Shown one piece after another: positions 1 through 7,096 of a DNA stretch of 13,961 nucleotides (the first letter of the stretch is position 1; each line of letters opens with the position of its first letter). Both the position numbers and the translations under genes were made by a program. Below the pieces are notes generated by a model. The model had not been told where the DNA came from and ran no database searches. It saw nothing but the letters and a program-made list of their open reading frames with translations. Origin of the DNA: Candidatus Acetothermia bacterium (lineage in GTDB: Bacteria; Bipolaricaulota; Bipolaricaulia; RBG-16-55-9; DRXL01); NCBI GenBank assembly GCA_028275205.1, contig JAPWVB010000029.1:1-13961 (forward strand), read 5' to 3'.

Positions 1-657
1 CACTATGGCGTCCCCATCATCGAGGACGACCCCTATGGACAATTGCGCTATGAGGGGGATCATCTGCCATCGTTGGTGGTGCTCGACAACGAGTTTCAGC
101 GGCACAATGGCGCGCCCTACAGCGGGAACGTCATCTATCTCAGTACGTTCTCCAAGACATTAGCCCCGGGGTTGCGCTTGGGGTGGATCATCGCGCCCCA
201 AGAAGTCATCAGAAAATTAGTGCAAGCCAAGCAAGGGGCCGATCTGCACACGAGCACTTTCAACCAGATGGTCGCCTATGAAGTCGCGCGTGGGGGCTTT
301 TTAGATAGACACGTGCGGTTTATTAGAAACGTCTACCGCGAGCGGCGCGATGCGATGCTCAATGCTTTAGAGCGCTACTTCCCCGAAGGGGTGCGCTGGA
401 CGCGCCCAGCGGGCGGGCTCTTCTTGTGGGTCATCTTGCCGGAGCATCTCAACACTACGGAGCTTCTTGCGGAAGCTATCGCGGAGAAAGTTGCGTTTGT
501 GCCGGGCACAGCCTTCTACGCCGACGGCTCCGGGCAGAATACGATGCGCCTCAACTTCTCGTATGTCTCCCCAGAGAGGATCGAAGAAGGCATCAAGAGA
601 CTAGGGCGGGTGCTGGAGCGCGCCCTCTCTCAGCATGTGACTGTAGCGAGCAGATAA
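1..657 (+). CDS. PLP-dependent class I/II aminotransferase, C-terminal part (5' truncated by window edge)
   Basis: The reading frame is open from the first base, so only the C-terminal 218 residues are visible. Seen: IIEDDPYGQLRY, the aspartate and tyrosine segment that contacts the pyridoxal cofactor in fold-type I aminotransferases; then STFSKTLAPGLRLGW, where the lysine of SKT is the expected Schiff-base lysine; then a C-terminal small domain with PAGGLFLWVILP and MRLNFSYV, holding the conserved arginine that binds the substrate carboxylate. This pattern matches the 2-aminoadipate/aromatic aminotransferase (LysN-like) and MocR C-terminal group. An N-terminal GntR-type DNA-binding domain cannot be excluded because the upstream part is missing. 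The gene converges on the beta-helix gene with only 2 bases between the stop codons and shows no functional link to the respiratory locus. The substrate cannot be assigned. Confidence 0.9.
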   Translation, partial: HYGVPIIEDDPYGQLRYEGDHLPSLVVLDNEFQRHNGAPYSGNVIYLSTFSKTLAPGLRLGWIIAPQEVIRKLVQAKQGADLHTSTFNQMVAYEVARGGFLDRHVRFIRNVYRERRDAMLNALERYFPEGVRWTRPAGGLFLWVILPEHLNTTELLAEAIAEKVAFVPGTAFYADGSGQNTMRLNFSYVSPERIEEGIKRLGRVLERALSQHVTVASR

Positions 658-659
658 CC

Positions 660-2438
660 CTAGGGCAAGCAGACCTGGCCATCCGGGAGGTTCGTGAATG
701 GGTGTGTACCCGGATTGCCCTTGTGGTTCCCCGATTTATTGTTGCCCTCGATAGTATTCGCCCCCTCGAACGCTACCGTGCCGCGGAAGAAGTCGAACGG
801 GGCGCCGCAGCGCCGCAGCCAGGCCATGATCCCCCAGTCGGCGTTGGCGCGCACGGCTGAGTCTACGAGACGCACCTGAGCGTCGCCGACGATCACGACC
901 CCGTTGCAGAGCTGATCGGCGCGCAGACACGCTTCGGCAGAGCCGTTGCCCTGCACGACGGTGCGACGAACCTCTGCCGTCGCCGTGCCGCTCACCTCGA
1001 GGCCATTGCTCGCGTTGGCGCTCAGCGTCGAGTTCGCAATGACCCCAAGAGCTTTGTCGGTCACGACCAAGCCGTTGGCCCCGTTGCCCAGAATCTGAAC
1101 AGACTCGAGGCGCGCCTGCGCCGAGTCCCTCACAACTCCTCCGTCAGCTTTGTTGCCCACCAGGCGAGATTCAGACAGCTCCAGCTGCGCAGCGATCCTC
1201 ACGTCGAGCCCTCGGAGCCCATTGTTTGAAATCTGGGCGTTTTGAAGCTTGATCACAGAAGAATCTCGCGCTTCGATCCCGTCGCCCTTGTTCTCTGAGA
1301 CGGTTGAGTTCGCGAGGGTCACTTGGGCTTTCTCGGAGACGAAGAGCCCGTCGTCGCCGTTGCTTGAGATCGAAGTATTTTTGAACTGGACGATGGCCGC
1401 GCCGGAGATCTCTACGCCGTCGTCGGCGTTCTTCGTAATCTGTGTGTTCTGCAGAAGAGCCTGGCCGTAGAGGAGTAAGCCATCTCCGCGGCTTCCGGTG
1501 ATCGTGACGCCGTCAATGATCACAGACTCGGACTCGGCTATGAGAGAGAGAACGAGCTGTCGCTCTGAGAGGGCTGTGAGGGTCGCCTCTCCGCGCAGCG
1601 TGACCGGCTTCCAGATGGTCAGTCCAACGTCGTAAGTCGCGCCGTTTTGGAGGAGCACGGTGCCACCGGGCGCGATCGCGTCAATCGCTTCTTGGATGCT
1701 CTGGAGATCTCCGGGGACGGTGAGCTGGGTCTTGTCGGTCTGGGCAGCTAAGGGCTTTCTCAGTGATGAAGGGGCGAAGCCGCACAGATCCGCTCCGTTG
1801 CCGCGCAGCTCGTTGGGCTCTCCCGTCGCTTTCCCGGAGAGAACGCGCAGCCCGCAGTATCTGTTCTCGGTGAGAGTGCTCGCGCGTAGCTCTAGCTGAG
1901 CTGAATCTCTGACGACGATGCCGTCAAAATTTTCGGAGATGAGCACCCGAGAGAGAGTGACGCGCGCGGCGCTCTCTGCGCGCGCCCCGTCAAATTGATT
2001 TTTGACAAAGCGCGAATTGGTTACAGTAACCGTCGCCGATCCTGTGGCGAGCAAGCCTGAAAAGCTCTCCGTCAGAGCGAGATCGTCGAGGGTGACGACA
2101 GCCTGGCCTGCGGCACGCAGAGCCGCGCCAAAGCGCGATCCCGTGATCGTCCAGCCGGTGAGGGCTACTCGGATCTCTTGGTCTAGCTCGACGCGCGCAG
2201 ACCCTTGGAGGATCGTCTGAGCGCTGCCCGCGCCGCGCAGCGAGAGACTCTTCGTTATAGTGATATTCTCGGTGAACGTCCCCGATGCGACGCAGACGAG
2301 CGCGCCCTCGCTCACAGTGTTGATCGCTTGTTGGATGGACTGTCCCGGCTGAACGGTGACCACGCAATTTTGCGCCTCGATGCGGCTGGGCGCTACGACC
2401 AAGAGAGCTAAGAGAGCGACTATGCGGAAGAGTCTCAC
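660..2438 (-). CDS. Secreted right-handed parallel beta-helix repeat protein (NosD/pectate-lyase-like fold)
   Basis: 592 residues starting at GTG, preceded by a good GGAGGT site 5 bases upstream. Residues 1-22 form a Sec signal peptide (basic start, long LLALLVV core, ending near IEA-Q). The mature protein has two successive beta-helix domains, each opening with a similar SIQ-[QE]-AI segment (about residues 33 and 247) followed by a GxxVxVxxG strand pair. The second domain contains at least seven consecutive units of exactly 23 residues, each with an N-x-x-x-G turn (for example SNGDDGLFV, ENKGDGIEA, GNGANGLVV). Most similar in architecture to Beta_helix/NosD-type repeat proteins; no catalytic polysaccharide-lyase residues are recognised. 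It is the last gene of the minus-strand series, 71 bases after the Mo subunit. It may be a periplasmic or surface scaffold; NosD proteins help assemble a metalloenzyme, but a similar job here is only a guess. Confidence 0.85.
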   Translation of the reverse strand: MRLFRIVALLALLVVAPSRIEAQNCVVTVQPGQSIQQAINTVSEGALVCVASGTFTENITITKSLSLRGAGSAQTILQGSARVELDQEIRVALTGWTITGSRFGAALRAAGQAVVTLDDLALTESFSGLLATGSATVTVTNSRFVKNQFDGARAESAARVTLSRVLISENFDGIVVRDSAQLELRASTLTENRYCGLRVLSGKATGEPNELRGNGADLCGFAPSSLRKPLAAQTDKTQLTVPGDLQSIQEAIDAIAPGGTVLLQNGATYDVGLTIWKPVTLRGEATLTALSERQLVLSLIAESESVIIDGVTITGSRGDGLLLYGQALLQNTQITKNADDGVEISGAAIVQFKNTSISSNGDDGLFVSEKAQVTLANSTVSENKGDGIEARDSSVIKLQNAQISNNGLRGLDVRIAAQLELSESRLVGNKADGGVVRDSAQARLESVQILGNGANGLVVTDKALGVIANSTLSANASNGLEVSGTATAEVRRTVVQGNGSAEACLRADQLCNGVVIVGDAQVRLVDSAVRANADWGIMAWLRRCGAPFDFFRGTVAFEGANTIEGNNKSGNHKGNPGTHPFTNLPDGQVCLP

Positions 2439-2449
2439 AGAGCACCTCC

Positions 2450-2471
2450 GTTTGGGGACCTAACCCCAAAC
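2450..2471 (-). other. Perfect 8-bp inverted repeat adjoining the beta-helix gene ribosome binding site
   Basis: GTTTGGGG and CCCCAAAC form a perfect 8-bp stem around a 6-base loop. The stem directly abuts the GGAGGT ribosome binding site (2444-2449) of the beta-helix gene. In the mRNA it would sit between the Mo subunit gene and that site, so it could influence translation or act as an RNA processing barrier. There is no following U-tract, so a conventional intrinsic terminator is unlikely. Confidence 0.6.
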
Positions 2472-2506
2472 CCCTTCCCGTGCCGGGGAGGGGCCGGGGG
2501 AGAGGT
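2458..2506. repeat. GC-rich interspersed repeat, copy 1 (intergenic)
   Basis: The segment starts ACCTAACCCC and ends GGGGAGAGGT, with an internal near-perfect hairpin CCCCTTCCC-gtgcc-GGGGAGGGG. The same order of elements (ACCTA, C-rich run, TTCCC stem, GGGGAGAGGT) recurs on the opposite strand at 9906-9971. This makes it a member of a small interspersed repeat family of the C/G-run kind found scattered in many bacterial genomes. It fills nearly the whole gap between the Mo subunit stop codon and the beta-helix gene. Confidence 0.65.
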
Positions 2507-2509
2507 CTA

Positions 2510-5500
2510 TTACACTTTGACGACCTTCACTCGCGTGTCGTAGAAGACCGCGCTGCCGCCATAGACGTCCACCAAGCACGTGTTCTTCAGATAGGGGTCG
2601 ACGCGCATCGCCGCGTTGGCATGGACGCCCGCTCCGCCTCCCAAGCCTGTGGCGCGACGACGCTCGTCGCCCTTGATCGTCTCGCCGTCAATGACTAGAT
2701 CAGTAGCCCCGTAGGCCCAGTGGCCGTAGCCCAAGGCAAAGCTGATCACGCCCGGGCGAATGCCCTCGGTCAGATGCACCGTGCCGATCATAGGGACTTT
2801 CGTGCCGTTGGCCAAATCCCAGACGCCCTCCGAATTGCTCGCCGAGATGATCTTGGCCCGATCGCCCTCGGAGAGCCCAAGACGCTGGGCATCCCGCGGA
2901 TGCATAACGATCGCATTCTCGGGCATCACCGCGAGCAGCCAATAGTTACTGATGGTGCGGGACTTGGTCGCGACGATCTCTCGATGGGTGATGAGATGGA
3001 GATCGAAGCCCTGCTTTTCGTCCTCGATGGGGCGCCCCACAGAATCCGCCAACGGCAGATAGATCGGGTACCCTGCCAAGGGCTTCCCAGTCATGCTGTT
3101 GATCGTGAGAGCCGTCTTCTCTTGGTAGAGATTGATGAGCGTCCCGTATCTGTTCTTAATATAGTCGCCATCGTAGCCTTGCTCCCAGTTGTCAAAGCGA
3201 CCACCTCTGTTGAGCACGTAGACGACTTTTCTCCACCACTTCTCGCCGACGATCTGAGAGAAGCGTTCTGGGTCGAAGACCGTCTTGGGCAGATGACGAC
3301 GAGCCCTCAAGAAGAGCTCAAGCTCGGCGTCGTCGGCATCGGGGACTTCGTTGCCTGGTCTATCACCGGCGGCGACGTTGGCCACCATGCGCAGATAGAA
3401 CTGATCGGGATGGGTGAAGTCCTGCCCTTCACCAAAGCCACCCTGACCAAAGCCCGGCAGCCCCAGTTTCTCCGCAATCCCCAAGAGCATCGCTTCGAGC
3501 GAGAGCGGCATCTCTTGGCCGAAGACCTTCACGGTCTCGGTCAGAGGCGCGATGACCGGCTGGCGGATCGGCTGCACCTTCTGAGTGATGCTCGGATGCG
3601 ACCCGGCAAACTCCCATCGCTCCAGATAGCTCAGATCGGGGAAGATATAGTCTGCGTACATCGAGGTCTCCCCGATGGTAATATCCGAAGCGACGATGAG
3701 TGGGATCTTCTTGGGGTCGGCGAGAATCTCGATATTGGTGTGTCCGGCGGGCAGGGCGTAGACCGGCGAACCCATGTAGATAAACAGCGCCTTGATGGGA
3801 TAGGGATAGCCATCTCCCGCCGAGGGGATGATCTCTTGATAGATGTCGCTGGAGAGCGGGTACCACGGGCGCTTGGCGGGATATCTCTCAAAGAGCGTGG
3901 TCTGCTCGTACTTGATCTCATGACGAATGATGCTGATCCCGAACGCCGTGGTCTTGCCGGGGTTGAGCTTGGCGAAGTTGAACGGCTGGCCCTCTTTCCC
4001 GCCGGTGTGATCGAACGTTGAGGCTTGCGACATGCCGCCCTTCCAGTCGTAGTTGCCGATCAACAGATTCAAAGCGAACCACGCGAAGACGTTATAGAAG
4101 CCGTTGGTGTGCTGGCTGACGCCGCGATGGATATCGACAGCAGCCTTCTTGCCGTGGCTGGTGAACTCTCGCGCCAGCTCGATGATATCCCGCACGGGGA
4201 CGTCGCAGATGGCGCTCCACTCTTCGAGCGTCTTCGAGGACGCCGACTCCCACAGAATTTGGAGTCCGCTCTTGACTCGTATCCCTTGGATCGTCGTATC
4301 TACAAAGAGATCGCCCTTGACGGGGTTGGCCGTATCATAGGGATCGAACGCCACGGGCTTGCCGTCCTGAAGGACGACGAAGCGATCTTCGTCGGTGAGC
4401 CCAAGCTCTTTGGCTCTCAGGAACTTTTCGGGTCGGCCGTCTACGATCTTCACCAGCCAACACGCGTTCGTCCAGGTGGGCTCTTTGTCGGCGACGGCTG
4501 CGGCCTTGTTGGCGTTGCTGAGATATTTTGCGTTATAGCGTTTGTTCTCGATGATCCAGCGAGTCATCGCTAACGCTAACGCGGCTTCGGTGCCGGGCTT
4601 GATGGGGACCCACTTCCACGCTTTAGAAGCCGTCTTGCTGAAGCGCGGGTCTACGACGGCGAACTTCAGCCGACCAGACACCAGCCCGCGCGTCAGCCCC
4701 GGCGCGCGATTGGTCGGCCCGTAGTTGCCCTCAAACGGCGACGCGCCCACGAAGATAATAAACTCGGAGTTGTTCTGATCGGCCTGCCAATAGAACTTCT
4801 TGCCCCCGGTCCAGCTCCCCTTCTGGTACTGCTCGCTCATCGCCTTGCTGGCGAAGTATAGAGAGCCTTGGCAGACAGTGGTGTGCCCGTGGGCGTTGAC
4901 CGAGCCGAAGCTCTCTACCGTGAATCTCTTAATAAGCTCGGAGCGCCCGCCCTTCAGCCGCCCCCACATGAACACCAACTGATTGTTCTTGGGCCCCAAG
5001 TCCGGGTGATCGGGATCAATGAGCTTATCCAAGTGTTCCGCATATTTAGTCTTGAACGCCTCGACGGCGGCCTTCTTCTCCTCAGGGGTCTTCTTGGCCC
5101 AGATCGCCTTGACGTCGTCGGCCATCTCCTTGGCGAGCTTGGGGTCGCGCAGCGCCCATATCTCTTTGAGCCCCGGCACGTGCCCCTCACCGAAGAGATC
5201 GCCGCCGTTGACGATCTCGTCTACAGCTTGGTCGAACGAGATCGTGACCCACTTGTTCTCGCCGCGCTTGCCTGCGCGCTTGAGAACCTTCACGACCCTA
5301 TACGGATCATAGACTGTTTGAATGCCCGCTTGGCCCTTGGGGCAGAGCCGCCCATCGAGGGTCGCCACGTCCAGCGGTGATGCTCTATACGATATATTTG
5401 GCTGAAGATTCCAGGGGCTGTAGGGGTTGCCCTCGAGCTTGGCCGCAAGGCCATCGTAGAGCTTGACCTTGAGCCCACATTGGGTGTTGCACTGCTGGCA

Positions 5501-5674
5501 GACCGTGTAGAGGATATTTTCGGGCTTAGTCAGCTCATACTCAGCGAGGCGCGTCCGGGCGAAGAGCTCCGAGGGCCAGCCCAAGCGACTGAGCAAGAAT
5601 GCCGAACCCCCAAGCAGGGCTGTCGTTTTGAGAAATCGCCGTCGCGTGAGGCGCGGGGCTGTGCTCTCTTTCAT
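2510..5674 (-). CDS. Tat-exported bis-MGD molybdenum oxidoreductase, tetrathionate/polysulfide/arsenate reductase branch (TtrA-like catalytic subunit)
   Basis: 1054 residues from ATG at 5674, chosen because AGGAGG lies 8 bases upstream; an in-frame GTG 9 bases earlier sits too close to that site. Residues 10-16 (TRRRFLK) plus a hydrophobic stretch form a twin-arginine signal, so the folded enzyme is exported. C59-x2-C62-x3-C66 and C111 (LCPKG) are the ligands of the FS0 [4Fe-4S] cluster. HGHTTVCQGS supplies the likely molybdenum ligand C268, as in TtrA, ArrA and PsrA relatives rather than Ser or Asp enzymes. The C-terminal dinucleotide-binding domain includes FALGYGHWAYGA and GGSAVFYD, features remembered from TtrA-type proteins. 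The TAG stop of the Fe-S subunit overlaps this gene's ribosome binding site, indicating translational coupling. The substrate (tetrathionate, thiosulfate, polysulfide, selenate, arsenate or other) cannot be fixed from sequence alone. Confidence 0.9.
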   Translation of the reverse strand: MKESTAPRLTRRRFLKTTALLGGSAFLLSRLGWPSELFARTRLAEYELTKPENILYTVCQQCNTQCGLKVKLYDGLAAKLEGNPYSPWNLQPNISYRASPLDVATLDGRLCPKGQAGIQTVYDPYRVVKVLKRAGKRGENKWVTISFDQAVDEIVNGGDLFGEGHVPGLKEIWALRDPKLAKEMADDVKAIWAKKTPEEKKAAVEAFKTKYAEHLDKLIDPDHPDLGPKNNQLVFMWGRLKGGRSELIKRFTVESFGSVNAHGHTTVCQGSLYFASKAMSEQYQKGSWTGGKKFYWQADQNNSEFIIFVGASPFEGNYGPTNRAPGLTRGLVSGRLKFAVVDPRFSKTASKAWKWVPIKPGTEAALALAMTRWIIENKRYNAKYLSNANKAAAVADKEPTWTNACWLVKIVDGRPEKFLRAKELGLTDEDRFVVLQDGKPVAFDPYDTANPVKGDLFVDTTIQGIRVKSGLQILWESASSKTLEEWSAICDVPVRDIIELAREFTSHGKKAAVDIHRGVSQHTNGFYNVFAWFALNLLIGNYDWKGGMSQASTFDHTGGKEGQPFNFAKLNPGKTTAFGISIIRHEIKYEQTTLFERYPAKRPWYPLSSDIYQEIIPSAGDGYPYPIKALFIYMGSPVYALPAGHTNIEILADPKKIPLIVASDITIGETSMYADYIFPDLSYLERWEFAGSHPSITQKVQPIRQPVIAPLTETVKVFGQEMPLSLEAMLLGIAEKLGLPGFGQGGFGEGQDFTHPDQFYLRMVANVAAGDRPGNEVPDADDAELELFLRARRHLPKTVFDPERFSQIVGEKWWRKVVYVLNRGGRFDNWEQGYDGDYIKNRYGTLINLYQEKTALTINSMTGKPLAGYPIYLPLADSVGRPIEDEKQGFDLHLITHREIVATKSRTISNYWLLAVMPENAIVMHPRDAQRLGLSEGDRAKIISASNSEGVWDLANGTKVPMIGTVHLTEGIRPGVISFALGYGHWAYGATDLVIDGETIKGDERRRATGLGGGAGVHANAAMRVDPYLKNTCLVDVYGGSAVFYDTRVKVVKV

Positions 5675-5686
5675 AGACTCCACCTC

Positions 5687-6451
5687 CTACGGGTGCTGGG
5701 ACTTGCAGAGCACGGGCGTATCGGTCAGATAGTACACTCGAGGCTGGGTGCCCTTGCTCTCGTAGACCCGCATCACTTTGTCGCGATTCTCTCTGAGCAG
5801 TTGCGCGATGAGGCTCTGCGGATCGCTCAGATCGCCGAAGTATGTCGCTTCCCCAACGCACGTCGTGACGCACGCGGGCAGCTCGCCGTTCTCCACTCTA
5901 TGCACGCAGAAGTGGCACTTGCGCAGGGCATTGACCGGGGGCTTTCCCGCTGTGCGCGTCCACTCCTTGCCGTACTCGAAGCTTGGTCGCATCTCGTAGG
6001 CCTGGCGGGCCGGAGTGCCATCGGTGTAGAAGCGCCCGTCGTCGAAGTAGACCGCGCGCTTATACGGGCACGCCGCGCGGGCAGCTTCAAAGGCTTCTTT
6101 CGTAGCGCGCTCGTAGTTGACGGCCACGACCCCGTCGGGGCGCTTCTCCAAGCTCCCTGGCGCGACAGCATTGGCTGCGGGGACGCAAGGGGCGTTATCG
6201 CACTGTTGGCAGTTCATGGGCTTGAGGATTCTTACGACGTTGGGGTATTTGCCCAGCTCGATATCGAGCACCGTGCGATACATAACGCCCGGCGGCAGGA
6301 CGTTCTCGGCGATGCACGCGACGGTGCACCCGTAGCAACCGATGCACTTGCGGACATCTACGGCCATGGCCCAGCTGCGCCGCTCGGCGGGCTTTTTCAA
6401 GGCGCGCTGTAAGTCTTGGTGCATCCGCACCAGGGCGTTTTCTGCCTCCAT
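5687..6451 (-). CDS. Ferredoxin-type electron-transfer subunit of Mo oxidoreductase (TtrB/PsrB/NrfC-like), with one cluster site lost
   Basis: 254 residues from ATG at 6451, preceded by AAAGGAG; an in-frame upstream start at 6520 would run through a stem-loop and lacks a good site. Four Cys motifs are expected in this family. Motif I (C36, C39, C42, C46) and motif IV (C179, C182, C194, C198) are complete. Motif II keeps C81, C84, C89, but its fourth position is A93. Motif III keeps only its last cysteine, C128; the other three positions are K118, F121 and A124. In this fold motifs II and III exchange their fourth ligands, so the missing residues are exactly one cluster's ligands and three [4Fe-4S] clusters remain. 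There is no signal peptide, so it probably crosses the membrane bound to the Tat-exported catalytic subunit. It lies 12 bases upstream of that gene. Confidence 0.9.
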   Translation of the reverse strand: MEAENALVRMHQDLQRALKKPAERRSWAMAVDVRKCIGCYGCTVACIAENVLPPGVMYRTVLDIELGKYPNVVRILKPMNCQQCDNAPCVPAANAVAPGSLEKRPDGVVAVNYERATKEAFEAARAACPYKRAVYFDDGRFYTDGTPARQAYEMRPSFEYGKEWTRTAGKPPVNALRKCHFCVHRVENGELPACVTTCVGEATYFGDLSDPQSLIAQLLRENRDKVMRVYESKGTQPRVYYLTDTPVLCKSQHP

Positions 6452-6467
6452 AGATTCTCCTTTCTGG

Positions 6468-6479
6468 CTGTTGCAACAG
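6468..6479. other. Perfect 12-bp palindrome CTGTTGCAACAG
   Basis: This perfect dyad lies between the large stem-loop at 6481-6511 and the ribosome binding site of the Fe-S subunit gene. It could be part of an RNA structure or a dimer operator; nothing in the sequence decides between these. The low confidence concerns function, since the palindrome itself is plain. Confidence 0.4.
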
Positions 6480-6480
6480 A

Positions 6481-6511
6481 AGGGCCCTAGCTGTGGAGCA
6501 GCCAGGGCCCT
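6481..6511 (-). other. Strong intergenic stem-loop between a cytochrome gene and the Fe-S/Mo subunit genes
   Basis: On the minus strand AGGGCCCTGGCTG and CAGCTAGGGCCCT can form 13 continuous RNA pairs (one G-U) around a 5-base loop CTCCA. It occupies much of the 81-base gap after the hexaheme cytochrome stop codon. No U-tract follows, so it looks more like an RNA stabiliser, processing site or leaky terminator that sets different expression of cytochromes and enzyme subunits than a full stop. Confidence 0.7.
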
Positions 6512-6532
6512 CTCCCACACACGCTCTCTGTG

Positions 6533-7078
6533 TTACTTGTGGCAGCCGAAGCAGAAGTTCGCCTTGGCATCAGGCGGAGCTTGGACGTGCGTCGGTGCTA
6601 GGCCCAGATTGTGACACCCAGCGCAGAACTCCCCTGCCTTCTCCTGCCCCGTGATCCCCTTGCTTGTAGGGGTCTCATGGCACGGGATGCAGAAGCTGCT
6701 GTTGGTCTGCTTCTCGCTCACCGGGTGCTTGGCCACCTTGGTCTTGTGGGGCGTGTGGCAGCTGTTGCACTCCCCCGCAGTCCAGTCGAACGCGATGACG
6801 TGCTTGGGCCGCGGCCCAGGCCGCTGGACGTCAAACCCGGCCTTCAAGCTGAAGTGCGTGGTGATGTGGCACGTCTTGCAGAAGCCGATCTGCTCGGTCT
6901 TGAGCGGCGGCGGGCTCTGGTGACACTCGAAGCACGTAGCTGCCGCGCTCGTTGGGCTTACGGGGATATGCCCTTGGGGCAGCGGGGGCGGCTGCTGCGC
7001 TATCCCCAGCACCATAGCCGTGCCCACAGCCCCCACAATCACGATCGCTGCCGCAAGCAGACTCCACCGCTTGAGCAT
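6533..7078 (-). CDS. Hexaheme c-type cytochrome, paralogue A
   Basis: 181 residues with six CxxCH heme motifs at C49, C67, C104, C130, C152 and C176, the last one ending almost at the C-terminus. Residues 1-28 form a signal peptide or N-terminal anchor, possibly cleaved at GIA-QQ. After it come a proline-rich linker and a compact heme domain with several spare histidines (for example H75, H93, H111, H118, H164) able to act as sixth ligands. GAGGAGG lies 7 bases before the ATG, and the pentaheme gene stops 18 bases upstream. It is clearly paralogous to the cytochrome at 8939-8373: the six heme motifs keep the same order and 24 of the last 34 aligned residues are identical. The family resembles small cytochrome c3/c7-like periplasmic carriers. 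Likely role: electron shuttle between the pentaheme/octaheme proteins and the Mo enzyme (inferred). Confidence 0.9.
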   Translation of the reverse strand: MLKRWSLLAAAIVIVGAVGTAMVLGIAQQPPPLPQGHIPVSPTSAAATCFECHQSPPPLKTEQIGFCKTCHITTHFSLKAGFDVQRPGPRPKHVIAFDWTAGECNSCHTPHKTKVAKHPVSEKQTNSSFCIPCHETPTSKGITGQEKAGEFCAGCHNLGLAPTHVQAPPDAKANFCFGCHK

Positions 7079-7096
7079 AGATGACCTCCTCTCGTT

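Noticed and set aside
658..659. Bidirectional terminator between the convergent aminotransferase and beta-helix genes
   Set aside because: Only 2 bases separate the stop codons and I see no strong hairpin with T-runs in the adjoining coding ends.
2720..4021. 433-codon open frame on the plus strand inside the Mo subunit gene
   Set aside because: It lies wholly antisense to a gene with clear Tat, Fe-S and Mo motifs, and its protein shows no recognisable domain. Long antisense frames are expected in GC-rich coding DNA.
5480..6412. 310-codon open frame on the plus strand across the Fe-S and Mo gene boundary
   Set aside because: It is antisense to two well-supported genes and runs over their junction, with no recognisable motif.
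6452..6520. Longer N-terminus for the Fe-S subunit starting at 6520
   Set aside because: The extension would translate the stem-loop and palindrome, has no family counterpart, and the ATG at 6451 has a good AAAGGAG site.
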